DNA of 64,000 nt from positions 124,001 to 188,000 of the forward strand of contig JAUGWO010000009.1 of NCBI GenBank assembly GCA_049724395.1, written 5' to 3'. A model generated the notes under the pieces. That model had not been told where the DNA came from. It did not search any database and saw nothing but the letters and a program-made list of their open reading frames with translations. The position numbers and the translations under genes are program-made. The DNA is from Spongospora subterranea f. sp. subterranea (taxonomy: Eukaryota > Endomyxa: Phytomyxea > Phytomyxea > Plasmodiophorida). Positions 36,273 to 48,249 of this stretch are shown here, in pieces; position 1 is the stretch's first letter; every line of letters begins with the position of its first letter.

Positions 36273-37280
36273 TTAAATTGCTGCACAGATGATCGCGGTG
36301 GCGTAGAACCTGCCATCGCTCCCTTCTGCGGTCGAACATCCGAACAGGATCATGTCGGGGCGCAACAAGAGCATCTTGTGCTCGGGGGATCCCATCCATC
36401 GATCAACGGCCCTCTTAGCTGGACCATTGGCCGCGTTCAGCATATCATCGGCCACGACCACTTCACCCACACCGGAGACGTTGCCTGGAACGGCATCGAA
36501 CCTAATTGCGACAATTCATCACGACGCAAAGATCGATATTGACCCACGAGGAAATCTAACCTGTAGCTCCAAAATCCATCGTGGCTAGCGACCTGCGAAG
36601 CCGCCATATAAGCGCTGTGTTTTGCTGCCAGATTCACCAATGTCGCATTCCTCGACAGTTGTCCAACACCGGCAGCGGCGCGCTCCTAGTACACAACCGC
36701 TTTTTAGTCTCACGACTCGAGTGAATTTTCTTCACCAGAATATTACCCGGTTTACAGCTTCGAAGCAGTTCCCGTCGTTTTGCGGTTGGGCGTTGTCGAA
36801 CGTGTCGAACGACGGTTTCAACGTGGGGGTTAGGGGGGCGTTGGGATCAACTTGAGGGATCCCACCTCCAAATCCATGAACGTTGGCCGATCGTGGCGCC
36901 GGTGGATCAAGCACCGTCTCCCGACTTCCGTACTTCTTGGCGGTTTTCCTGGCTTTGCGAGATTTGGCCGCCAAAACCTGGAAATGGCGCCCATGTCCTG
37001 GAGCATCGGCGGTGTCCTCGTCCGAGTCGTGATCGTCGAACAAGTCCAGATCATCCGATCCGAAATCGCTGATCTCGTGGTCGACGTCCCGAATATCGTG
37101 ATTTTCAAAATCAGCGTAATCGGCGAGCTCGTCTTCGCCTTCCCCGGTCAGGCCAGAGATGAACGAGCCAACATGGTCGAAATCGAAGTCGTCGTCGTCG
37201 TCGTCATGCTGAGCAACGATAGATATTGCCGATCCAATTACGACCAGCAACACTAACGATAGGGTCTGAATCATCGTCAT
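36273..37280 (-). CDS. Secreted CAP/SCP (PR-1-like) protein
   Basis: Three exons (37280-36747, 36685-36561, 36501-36273) with introns of 61 and 59 nt keep one frame of 295 codons. Signal peptide 'MTMIQTLSLVLLVVIGSAIS', then an Asp-rich acidic linker ('QHDDDDDDFDFD', encoded by a GTC/GAC run near 37185-37205), a basic patch 'KSRKARKTAKKYG', then the CAP domain: 'FEAVNRERAAAGVGQLSRNA', 'LAAKHSAYMAAS', 'SHDGFW', 'GEVVVADD', 'PAKRAVDRWMGSPEHKMLLL' and a C-terminal 'FYATAIICA'. CAP proteins are extracellular, often sterol- or lipid-binding; secreted ones are common in plant-associated protists. Confidence 0.9.
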
Positions 37281-38379
37281 CACCGATTTAAGTCTCGAAT
37301 TACTATAAATTATCCAGTTGCTGTTATGGCGACCTATCAACAGCTTATAATGGTGAAACTGCCCGCGTGAGTCATCGCTCGTTGCTGCTGTTGACCCATT
37401 TACCGCTCTGAATTATCAACGGTGCTTGGACCCATAAACCCTATTCTACCTGCCCTATTGCCACGCCCTCCTTTTCAACTCAAAACCCAATGGTTCTCAG
37501 GTGAAGTCGACACTATCGTCCATGGTGATATTGCTTGCTGAAATGACAGAGTTCGAAACCCAGCAAAACTGGTTTTTTCACCAGAAAACCTACTCCTCAA
37601 CGCAAACAGGGGAAACAAGGCACAGAATTGTAAATGGGTTTAGGGTCCCCTAAGTGCTGGTGAAGTTATTGAAGATGATTTTGGCGATTAGCGCCACCAA
37701 ACCAATCTAGCTCTTGGAAACAGCGCATCGGAAACGGCGACATCCGAATATGCACGATCAAAGTGGACAGTCGGACGATTGTGTTTTGGCGACAACGATG
37801 TCATTGGGGAATGGAAAGATGGCAATACGGCACTTCCCATATGCACGTACGTAAACAATGGGCCAACGCAATAAGATTTGAAGTAGCATGAAGGCTTTCA
37901 CTGGGGATTGTAATTTGCGAAAATCTGATTTATTGGTGGAGAAACCCACTGTTGAACGAATGGTCTACCTTTCTGACACTGGGTTTCATTGAGCAAAGAT
38001 TCAAGGGCAGCGAAGTCAGAGTGGATGAATAAACCACTACATGCCAGATTTGTTCCTTTGAAAGGTCAACGTGCAAGCACATTATGTTCCCCAGATCCCC
38101 TGATCCACGACAACAGCTAAATAGTAGTTGATTTTCTGGGTGTCGACACGTGGCAAGTCGTCATCTGGACCGGCCGATTGCCAGGTCCCGGCACTCAGAA
38201 AGTTTTCTCCACATGCCGAGAATCGAGAGCAAAAGTACTAACCGGCCTCCGTCTTGACTGTAAAAGTAACAAACCATGTATACACTTCAGTTGGCTTAGA
38301 CTGCAACAAAATGTAACATGGTGGCGTCATGGCTCATTGGATGTAACCCTCCCCTGTTTCATTAATAAGTATCATTCCG
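37281..38379. other. Intergenic with one dispersed repeat copy
   Basis: No gene supported. 37545-37635 is a diverged copy of 59780-59870 (see separate entry). Confidence 0.5.
37545..37635. repeat. Dispersed repeat, copy 1 (copy 2 at about 59780-59870)
   Basis: Both copies share 'ACCCAGCAAAACTGG', 'TTTTTCACCA', 'ACTCCTC' plus 'ACGCAAA' and 'GGAAACAAGGCA' in the same order and strand over about 85 bp. Each begins with a 'GTTCGAA(T)ACCC'-like stretch, which resembles the B box of RNA polymerase III promoters, so a SINE tail is possible but unproven. Confidence 0.6.
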
Positions 38380-39811
38380 ATGATGAAGATGACGTCGATG
38401 TTATTGCGAATCGGCTCAGGGCCAACCTTTGTATCCACCGTCTGTAGGCCGAGATATTTCAGGGCGGGACGCCCGCTCTTCAAACTACAGGAGTTCAAAT
38501 TAGCTGATATCGGCGAGGGGATATCGGAAGTCGAAGTTCTGAAATGGTAATGTGGTCCTGTCGCTACGATGTGAAGACAACACACTCAAAAGGTGGTTCC
38601 GCAGGTTCGTTAGCCCCGGAGATAAAATTTCACAGTTTGAGAAGATTTGTGAAGTGCAAAGTGATAAAGCCACTGTCGAGATTACATCGAGGTTTGATGG
38701 AGTTATCACCAAGCTGAATGTCGAGACGGGCAAAATGGCCAAAGTCGGAGAGGCGCTGCTTATGATTGACCTTCACAGCGAATCTGGAGATGAAGCGACT
38801 AACGATTCAGTTGAAGTTCAGCCAGAGTCACCATCACCAAAAACGCCAGTTGCACCACCGCTTGAGCATTCTGTTGCCAAGAACTCAGGTCAAAAGGTTC
38901 TTGCCACCCCTGCAGTTCGAAGGATATCCAAAGAGCATAATATTGATCTGGCAACCATTTCCCCTACGGTATACGTGTTTGATGCTCGTCTTCATTGCAA
39001 TGTTTATGAGTTTATATAGGGTCCAAATGGTCGCGTTTTGAAATCGGATCTGCTGGATATTATATCAAAAGCTTCATCCCTTCCGAAGGCGGCTGCAGAG
39101 CCGCATCCAGGTTCTGCTGATATTGTGGTACCAATCTCAGGGTTAGTTCGAACTATGGTTAAGACGATGACTTCTTCGAATTTGGTTCCCACATTAACGT
39201 TGCACGAGGAGGTTATTGCTAATGAACTTCAGAATATCAGGGCTTCGCTCAAGATGTTTCTGCCAACACTGACTTATCTGCCGTTGATCATCAAAGCTGT
39301 CAGCCTTGCCCTACATGATTTCCCAAATTTGAATGCCCATGTGGACGAAAAGTGCAACGAAATTACCCTGAAGTCAAACCACAATATTTCAATCGCCATG
39401 GACACTCCAAGGGGGCTCTTAGTCCCTTGCATCATGGCCGTCCAGAATCTGTCGGTTGCAGACATTTCTTCGGAACTATCACGTTTGACTACATTAGGAG
39501 CTGCAAACCAGTTAGGATTAGCTGATCTTCAAATGGGGACATTTTCGTTGAGCAATATTGGTACGATTGGTGGAACATATGCTACACCGCTGATTGTACG
39601 ACCACAAGTCGTGATCGGAGCAATAGGACGAATTCAAAGCGGCATTGCGCGGTTCGACAAGAGCGGCAATGGACCAGTGAACACGTCAATTCTAGGAATG
39701 AGTTGGTCTGCCGATCATCGCGTGATTGATGGCGCAACTGTTGCAAGATTCTCAAGGCGAGTCAAATCATTACTAGAATCACCACAGGAGATGCTACTAT
39801 TAACTAAGTAA
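38380..39811 (+). CDS. DBT: Dihydrolipoyl transacylase (E2) of branched-chain 2-oxoacid dehydrogenase
   Basis: Three exons (38380-38546, 38605-38968, 39020-39811; introns 58 and 51 nt) make 440 residues. The N-terminus 'MLLRIGSGPTFVSTVCRPRY' is Arg/Ser-rich, as expected of a mitochondrial presequence. The lipoyl domain 'ADIGEGISEVEVLKWFVSPG' carries the lipoylated Lys in 'CEVQSDKATVEITS'. The E3/E1-binding domain is 'ATPAVRRISKEHNI', and the catalytic domain ends 'MSWSADHRVIDGATVARF' with the HxxxDG active-site motif. 'QSDKATVEITSR' and the C-terminal form favour the branched-chain rather than pyruvate or 2-oxoglutarate enzyme. It acts in mitochondrial Leu/Ile/Val breakdown and converges with LeuRS 223 bp away. 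Confidence 0.93.
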
Positions 39812-40034
39812 ATTGTCACTGCAGTTTTTATGGTTATGGATTGCTTATTAGACAATACGAACTGACGGACGTCCGGGGCACGCTGTGTTTGATGTATCAA
39901 CGACCACTGCTGCGGTCAATCCCGTGTTCTTGACGATTGTCGCAATATTATCACATAGAATCGTCTCTTCATCGAAAGGTGTAGTTGACGCTAGCGCTAC
40001 TTGTCTGCCTTTCGTGTTAACTTCATCAATAACA

Positions 40035-43000
40035 TTATTTCATGGCGAACTTGACGGCTCGCTTATCGAACATGGTCAACTCTGGCGACGCTGCAAACGT
40101 GGCGTTGATAACGGACGAAACTTTACGACGATCTTGAATGGCGAAATCATCCATCTCGCTGATAAGATTGATTACTGTTTGCTGCCAAACTGGATATGTT
40201 TGAGCGAATTGGAAAGTGACTTTCCGGGGTTCGCTCTTGCCCTTCTTCTTCGCGAGCTCCTTCAGTTTGACCTGAACGGAATGGGCAACATCTTCCAGAT
40301 ACTTGGAGATTTGAAGAAGGGTTTCATCAATAGCTCCGGCTGTTGGCCACGACGCGTCAATTACGAAGCCGGAACGACCAAGCACGTTGCTCCAGATATG
40401 TTCGCATACATGGGGGCAAATGGGGGCCAGAACGATCGTGAACACTTCCATGAAACGCTGAATGAGTTCGGGGCAAATCTGGTCATCTGAAACATGGGCC
40501 CGATAACTGTCACGTGCATGGCAAAGATCCCAGAATCCCGACTTGAGGGCAGCCCTGAACTGCATGCGCGAATATGCCTGATCTGCATTGACGATGCACT
40601 CGTTGATCCGATTGGCGAAGATTCTCTCGATCAGAGTCTTTTCTTTTTGAACATGAGGAAGATCTTGCACCCTAGCCTGCATTTCTTGGCACCATTCAAC
40701 TTCCTTGGTCAGTTTGAGGATGGCAGCGTTGGCAGTGACAGTCAAGGATACGTTGGCATCTTCCAGACCATCGCCAGCATCCGCTAGGGCAAAACGGGTG
40801 GCGTCGGCACTGTATTCCCGGCAAGAATCAATCATGGTGATGAAATTACCGGTAGATTTGCTCATCTTGTCGTTATTCAACATGGCATGTCCATTAGTGT
40901 AGAACGCTTGGGGCCAATACTCGGGCTGTTTGGGCCAGATGGCGGCGTGATTGTAGAGCGACATTGTGAGATGGTTGCCAATTAGATCTTTACCGCTGAC
41001 ACGAAGATCGCAGGGATAGAAATACTTAAACTCAGCCCGCATGCGATTAAGAAGTTCGGCGTCTAAACCACAGTTGCGAGGCATTTCAGCGTCGCAGAAA
41101 ATAAAATCGAAAACGTCATCGGTAAGCAGTTCAGGATTGATGGAACTGCCAGCGCCAGCTAAATGACCACCTTGCAGGAAGTGAGAAATTGTGTAAAACG
41201 CCATGTAGATCGTGGAATCCGACAGCGACTCGATGACGAACTGGGTGTCGAAGGGGAGCTTGGTTCCTAAACCAAATGACCGGCTACATGCCCATTCGCG
41301 AAGCCATTCAACAACCCCAACAAACATCTCCTTGGCAATGGGGTTGAAGGTTTCGAGACGGTCCCGTACGTGTTCCCCGACTTGTCCTGCCCATTCTTCT
41401 TCGCCGTACTCAATAAACCATTGCGCCGTCTTGGCAACAACGCACGCGTTGCCGCTGCGGGCAATGACTTCACTCTCTGGCTCCGAATAGATAATGGCTT
41501 GTCCGGCCTCGACCATAGCGGTACGAACAATAGGCTTGGCCAGCTCAACTCGCATGCCTTCACAACTTCCCATCAGCATAATGCCTTCATAGAACCCAGT
41601 CTTATAAACCTTGTCCTTCGCCTCGGCCAGCTTCTTGCTGTCGTATTGATTCTTGATCTGCAGCTGTTCACAGATGAAAGGGGCGCCACGGTCCCCTAAG
41701 TTCGGGATGCGAATGATGGCCGGCGCCTCCATTGAACACATTTCCAGGGTGACGTGGTACTTGTTCCGAAAAGCCTCATCGTTGCGCAGATCCTGAAGTG
41801 CAATCCAATCGTCTGGACTATCGCTTGGGACCGATGTAACAAGACCTGTTCCTTTGTTCATGGAGATGGTCAGGAGTGGCAGCATGTATACGACATCATG
41901 CACAGCCAACGGCGCCTTCACCGCTGCTCCTAGCAGATCCCAACCTTTGAGTTTGCAAAGAATATCAGTCTTGCCAAAAACGTCGCCCAGGAGATCTTGA
42001 TGAGCCATGTTCATTGCCGAGCGTTCACTGCAAATCCAAACCTCATTTCCGGGGGCTAAAACACAGGAATACTCGCCATGGGGCAAGACCCAAGCATTCG
42101 TTTGACCGTACATGGTCTCAGGACGAAGCGTAGCGCATAGAAGGTAGATTTTAGCGTCGACGGAGAGGACGGCGGCCAAGGCAGGAGGAGGAGTGGAAAC
42201 CAGCTCTAGCTTGATACCAGTATATTCTTGGGGGCCAACACCTTCCCCTGAGGCGCGATCGTGGTCGGCACAAGGCTGCTTCTCGGACGGGGAATAGATA
42301 CTGAGCCGGGATCCGAACTTGATCTTCTGCACGCGGAGAAGAGTATTAAATTGCCAGCGAATGAAGGCGTCAAAGTACGGGTTCATGTCGGTTGTGATGA
42401 AGGATCGGCGGAAATCGGCTTTGAGGCCGAACTTCTTCAGATGCTCAATTGCAACAGGTGGGAAGTAGTTCAGCCATTCATATGGATCAGCAAACGAGGC
42501 AATAGTCGATACTGGAACGCCCGTCTCTTCCAGGATCTGCCATTGGTAGACGCAAGCCGACGCCTTCTTGGTCACCTTGCCCTTGGATTTTTTTACGGTA
42601 GTTTTGCCGTTGGCATTAGCTGCGCCATTGGCGACAGAAGGTTCGGCTTCGCCATCGACGGGTTCGGTGCCTGGGAACACTGGAGGATTTCCATATAATT
42701 CAAGTTCTCGACCTAGTTTTGTGGCGCAGGCGGCAATTGGCATTCCCGTGCAATGGAAAGCGAACGGGAAAAGAACTCGACGTCCTTTTTAAACGATGAT
42801 AACCGGCGGCAAACTCGCCCTTTGATAGTGTGAACGCATGCCCGAGATGGAGAACACCATTCATATCTATATTGTCACCGTTACAATAGATTAATTGTAA
42901 ACCATGTGGGAAAACTTACATGGGAAAGGGAAGGTGACCATATACTTCTCCTTGCCATCGTCTGATGCGTCTACTTCGAAGGCACGTGCTGCGTCCCATT

Positions 43001-43125
43001 TAGCTTGGGCGGCCGCCTCGATCTCGATAAGATGGTCACGACGACCAAAACTCTGCAGGGAAACGGCGCTGAGATATTGAGAAAATCGTCATGGGGACAC
43101 ATGAACATACCTGTGGTTCGCTCAT
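40035..43125 (-). CDS. LARS: Cytosolic leucyl-tRNA synthetase
   Basis: Exons 43125-43111 (15 nt, MSEPQ), 43052-42920 and 42866-40035; introns 58 and 53 nt. Class I signature HIGH is '[11 protein letters not shown]', followed by '[20 protein letters not shown]'. The editing (CP1) domain includes '[16 protein letters not shown]'. KMSKS is '[12 protein letters not shown]', and the anticodon-binding domain contains '[20 protein letters not shown]'. About 992 residues, eukaryotic/archaeal type. One extra base in the A5 run (T5 on plus, 42786-42790) breaks the frame between 'HRLK' and 'GRRVLF'; removing it restores the family sequence exactly. A diverged piece of this gene sits inside the transposon at 7945-8035. 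Confidence 0.95.
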
Positions 43126-44518
43126 GGACGACAATAGTGAAAACGGCGTCCGTGTCTGCAGTAACCAGGATTGGGCCAATAGTCGGAGAGATCCGCCACG
43201 GTCCCCGGACTGACCAGTTTTGACATGGGAACGTCACCTTCGGTTACAGTTACCACAGTGGAGGCCGTTTCCCTACCAGTCCCACCCATTCACTCACACT
43301 CATGGGGGGACCAGTGACGGTACCAGAGGTACCAGTAGGGACCATAGGGATCGAAGGCCGTGACCCAGTCATCGCTGCTCTCTGGTCCTTATCCGCAACC
43401 GGCTCTACCTGAATTCAGATCTGCGAAGCACATACGATCTATCTTTAGGGGAAGTCCAACCCATTTCAAATGGCGAAATTCTTTGGGTTTATGAAGTCAT
43501 GGGCTCTAAAGTGTTTCATGAGAATAGGAAATAGTGTCATATTGTATTCAAGTTTACTCACGAAACATGTGTAAACGGTGCTGGAACTGCAAAACCAGCG
43601 TTGTGTCATGAAGGAATAAAGGCCGCAAGCTCTACCAACGTCCGACAAGTAGCGTGCTTTTAATTTTTTTGTTCTTCCAACCTCCAAAACAATTGACAAC
43701 CGCTAGACACGACGATGGACCACTCATCAATTTTTGATATAAATCGCGATAGGACGACCGTTTCGAAGACTTTCCTTCTCCGTGATTCCCTAATTTCGAC
43801 AATTGGCTTTGAAATGAATCAAAACCATTAACAACAAATCCATAGTCGACTTCTTTTTGAAAAAACTGGACTAGTAAATATTGTTCATTTTTTTTTTTTC
43901 ATTTGCTGGAATATTGTGTGAACGACGTAAAGGCTCAAGATGGTTAACCGTTTCTTGCCTCGTACTGCGTCCAAATGGCCAAAACAAGGCCGTATTTTTG
44001 TCCTCTTCGAAATCATGTGAATAAACAATAAGAAGCCCAACCAAAACTGCCAGTATGTATTATAATCAATTGTCGAAAACATCAACGCGACACAGTGAGG
44101 ATATTTTTGGAAGAGGACGGCAGTCGACATATATATCTCCAACAAGTGGTATTCTGACTGCCATGTTGCGTTTCTGACCAAAACACTTGGGAACAATCAA
44201 GTCACGAGGCCTACAGTAGATACTATTTCAGACCAACTGAGCTGTAAACCTATCTGATTTGTTACTATAGTGGGCGAACCACTGACCACAGTCAGTATTG
44301 CAACTGTATTGACAGACATTGTATCGTACCACCGTTTTTCGTCTGTATTGGATCGGACCGCTGTTATACTCAGATTGATCAACGTTTTAGTGGTCCGATT
44401 TTCACTTTTGTTTAATGGAGCGTGCGGCTCGAATTCTGAAACACCAGCGGCGCCGCCGCAAATGCATCAGGTCCCCTTTAGGAAGTTAGAATCAAAGAGT
44501 AGTGCGCTGACAGCATGA
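43126..44518. other. Intergenic, possible unrecognised minus-strand exons
   Basis: Several minus-strand open stretches (44196-43885 with hydrophobic 'FWLGFLLFIHMISK'; 43699-43466) have no recognised domain. With introns this short a small-exon gene could be hidden here, but no consistent chain was found. Confidence 0.35.
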
Positions 44519-46821
44519 GCAGGACCAAGAGGAGACATTGCAGCGGTCAAGCTATCAGATGAAGAATACAACTTTCAAAAGCTGGTAATCCACGTGCTTT
44601 TTTGTATGTGAGCGCATCTGATTTGTCGGTGTGACAGGTGAGCAAAGTCAAGAAGGCTTGGGAATCTCCACGTTGGATCCATCAAAAACGCCCTTATACT
44701 GCTGAAGATGTAGCACGCTTACGCTCCCCCTTAACTCCGACATATGCAGCCGACATTCAAGCGAAAAAGGCGTGGGCATTGTTTCAGGTCTTCAAAGATA
44801 TATTTTGTCTGACATTGCCCATTGCTTATTGAGGAATCAGTCATTGGCTAAGAAGAATGGGTATTCCCACACGTTTGGGGCGTTGGATCCCGTCCAAGTT
44901 GTGCAAATGGTAAACTTTACGTAGCAAAATGCCGGGTTTGGTCATATTTTTTGCAGGCCAAATATTTAACGACTATCTATGTTTCGGGATGGGCAATGTT
45001 CTTCTACAGCTTCCACAACTAATGAACCCGGCCCGGACATTGCAGACTATCCATACACAACGGTTGCGAACAAGGTGTAAAATGATGAACTCTGCATGTT
45101 ACTCCTTGTATCTAACCTATATGAAGGTTGATCAACTTTACCGCGCTCAAGATTTTCATTCACGACGCCAGCAAGAAGAACGATCTTGGATGACTAGAGA
45201 AGAGCGTTTAAAGACAAAGCCTGTTGACTACTTCCGTCCAATTATTGCTGATGGGGATACAGGTCACGGTGGTTTAACCGCTGTCATGAAACTTACGAAA
45301 CTGTTTATTGAGGTAAACTATCCATCTTTCAAGTTGAACATAAATCGCCGTAATTCGGAATTTAGGCTGGAGCTGCTGGAATTCATCTCGAAGATCAGAA
45401 ACCTGGGTAAGAATCTAACTTGGCAAAATCATAAAATTCTAAAGCAAGTTACAGGACCAAAAAGTGTGGTCATATGGTATTGAATTCTGGCGTTGACTTC
45501 GATTCAACTTTTTTAACTGGGAGGTACAGGCAGGGAAAGTTCTAGTTCAAGTCCAAGAGCATATTGATCGCTTGGTTGCCGCTCGGCTGCAGGCAGATAT
45601 ATTGGTGATTTTCGTCGTTCACACAAAGTAAACAAATAGTTAAACACCTCTATAGGGAACCGAGACGTTGATTGTAGCCCGAACTGACGCTGAGGCAGCC
45701 ACATTGCTTGATAACAACATTGATCCTCGAGACCACCCCTTTATTTTAGGTTCGACGAATGAAAAGCTTCAGGGTCTTAACCAATTATTAAGCGAGGCGG
45801 CTGCCAAGAATGCTAACAACCAACAGCTCGTAGAAATCATGATGGTGAAAATGTTTTTTCAATCCAACAAGTAACATCTGATATTTTGGTTGTAGAGCTG
45901 GGACAAAAAGGCAAACCTCAAAACTTTCGGTGAAGTCGTTGAAGAAGCGCTCTTGAAAAACAACAAATCGCAAGAAATTGCCACTTGGAAAGCTAAATAT
46001 CCAAACCTATCTTATGATCAATCTCGTGCGCTTGCGTGCCAACTAGGCGTATCTCCATATTGGTGTATGGAAAGCCCAAGGACTCGCGAAGGATATTATC
46101 GGGTTCGAGGAGGGCTAGAGTATTGCGTCGCTCGAGGACGTGCTTTTGCGCCTTACGCGGATTTAATTTGGATGGAAACGGGTAATACCGACACAATAAT
46201 GTCGGTTTTTCGCAAATTGATTTTGTTGCGTTGTCGCAGCCAAGCCAGGAATCCAGTTAGCAAAGGATTTCGCCCATGGAGTTCGTGCTGTGTACCCTCA
46301 TCAGCTTTTCGCATACAACTTGTCTCCCTCTTTTAATTGGGATGCAGCTGGATTGGACGAAAACCAAATCGCCTCGTTTCAGGTAATCATAGAGTAAAGG
46401 ATTATTATCAGCTTCTGAAATAGCTGTACAGGACGAGCTTGGACGGGAGGGATATGTCTGGCACTTCATCACATTGGCTGGATTCCATTGTGACGCTTTA
46501 TCCATCGACTTATTTGCAAAAGATTACGCCAAGAGGAAAATGCTAGCCTATGTTCAAGGTGTTCAACGCAAAGAACGTGACGCCCATGTGGAAACCTTAA
46601 CCCATCAAAAGGTGGGGACAACCATAATCTCGTGCTCTTCTGAGAACTGAACAAATGCTTAGTGGTCTGGAGCCGAATATGTTGATACGATATCTAAGAC
46701 TATAACTGGAGGCCTTTCGTCCACTACCTCCCTTCAGGCAGGAAACACTGAATCGCAGTTCGCAAAAGCCATAAAAGTATCGAAGCCGACCGAAGAAGAA
46801 TTTGAAGAAGTACTAAGCTAA
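44519..46821 (+). CDS. Isocitrate lyase
   Basis: Cleaves isocitrate to glyoxylate and succinate in the glyoxylate cycle. At least thirteen exons: to 44584, 44638-44787, 44841-44909, 44957-45074, 45127-45312, 45366-45406, 45455-45476, 45530-45604, 45656-45829, 45896-46181, 46240-46382, 46432-46611, 46663-46821; introns 46-66 nt. Landmarks are '[13 protein letters not shown]', '[20 protein letters not shown]', 'DGDTGHGG', '[19 protein letters not shown]' (catalytic Cys; KKCGH lies in a 22-nt exon), '[13 protein letters not shown]' and '[10 protein letters not shown]'. One extra G in GGG 44991-44993 breaks the frame before CSSTAS. There is no malate synthase domain and no clear C-terminal peroxisomal SKL. 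The first exon and start are unresolved. Confidence 0.93.
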
Positions 46822-46863
46822 AACGACATTCAAATCGATACTGATGTTATAATACAAATGATT

Positions 46864-48096
46864 TTAAGACCAATCATCATCAGCGTCTGTATCGGATTCA
46901 TTAACAATGCTGTATCGGAATACTTGCCTTCTTTCGCTGATCTGCTGGCGAAACATCATTTCCTGAATGGCGTTCTTATCTACGAGCAGTTCGGTATCGC
47001 TGTCGTACATGACGCCAACTGCCTCTGCAATATGCTCTGCAGAGTAACCTCTGTGACGCAATAAGGTTTCGTATGCTTTGACCTACAAATTAACAAATAA
47101 ATAATGAATCTCACGAATGTCGAATACGTGAAACTGCTGACCTCTGCAGTAACATGCCTCTCTAGATTTTGGACTTCGAGATGCGAATCAACTGGAGCAA
47201 CAATGGCCCGGCCCCTGCTAAAAAACAGGGTCAGCATCGGGAGAACGAGCAATCAAAATAGCTACAAACCGGATGCATAAGCTGCTGCGGGAGGAGGCTT
47301 GGCTTACGGGATTTGGACATTGTCGGCTGACCACCAGATGAGAAGGACCCTCAGGACGCCTGTGATCAGCCTGCTTTGCAGACGCAGAGGCGACATGGTT
47401 TTGGCCAGGTTCGACAGCCATGAGCAGTTGCCGTCCTCGTTGCTCTTCCAAGACGAGCCGGATTTTGGCAACGTCATCGATTCCAAATGTAAGTTTCAGT
47501 AACGCATCTTCATTCAGGCGTTGACGATCTGTTGATTCGTCCTTTTTTGATAAGCTTCTAATTGACGCCTTGCGCACGGCTTCAGTGGCTTTGGACAGAC
47601 GAAATTTGCGAGTTTCTCTTAACCTTTCCTTGACGAGATTATTCCTCAATTCTGGGCAATGTCGCGATAGAAGAACTGCCTTAGACGCTGCTCGCTGCCA
47701 CGCTTCCCGCCTTCGTTCCCAAAAAGGTTGGTTTTGAACGTAAGAAAGCCGCTCTTCAAACCTGCATTGCATCTGATCAAGTGATGGCGCAGAATAGTCC
47801 CGTACTGGTTCATCATTCAAGTTTGCGACAAAGGATGATGTAAGACGATTTTTAGTCTCAGATCTTCCTTGATAGTAGATCGGTGTTTGTAATCTAGGTT
47901 TTAGACGTCTTTCATGGCCCGAACATATGTTTTGTAGCGATCCACCATTAAATGGTTGGATCGCGAAGTCCCACCTTTCATCAATTTCACCTTCGCGATT
48001 GGGGTTTGAGTAAACTCGATTCGACCTTGGCCTAGTTCCATTGCCTAGTCCAAATTCCTCCGGGTCAAACACACTGGAGAATGGCTCCCATTCCAT
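46864..48096 (-). CDS. Uncharacterised charged helical protein, multi-exon
   Basis: Met at 48096 ('MEWEPFSSVFDPEEFGL') begins a long open exon to about 47308, rich in Arg, Lys and Glu and mostly helical ('FEERLSYVQNQPFWERRREA', 'LVKERLRETRKFRLSKATEA', 'RLVLEEQRGRQLL'). Exons further down read 'AIVAPVDSHLEVQNLERHVT', then across a GT-AG gap near 47145-47083 'VKAYETLLRHRGYSAEHIAE', ending in an acidic tail 'NESDTDADDDWS' at 46864. The middle splice could not be fixed. No family recognised; nuclear or coiled-coil roles are possible. It converges on isocitrate lyase, 42 bp between stops. Confidence 0.6.
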
Positions 48097-48249
48097 GATG
48101 AAACAGCTCGTGGGACGCTGAGATATACACACGTAGGTACCGCGATCAGGGCTACGCCAATGTCATCCTGCCAAAGTGGCGCGATGTGACTGTGTACACA
48201 CTGCGTACTGCGTAGCGCCATCTCTTGGACGGTAGGCTTGTGCCTTGTA

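Noticed and set aside
37549-37570. T-arm-like 'GTTCGAAACCC' considered as a tRNA gene
   Set aside because: No acceptor stem, D arm or anticodon arm could be folded around it.
44519-46821. Possibility of a bifunctional isocitrate lyase/malate synthase as in nematodes
   Set aside because: The frame ends at 46821 and the next gene is on the opposite strand with no malate synthase motif.
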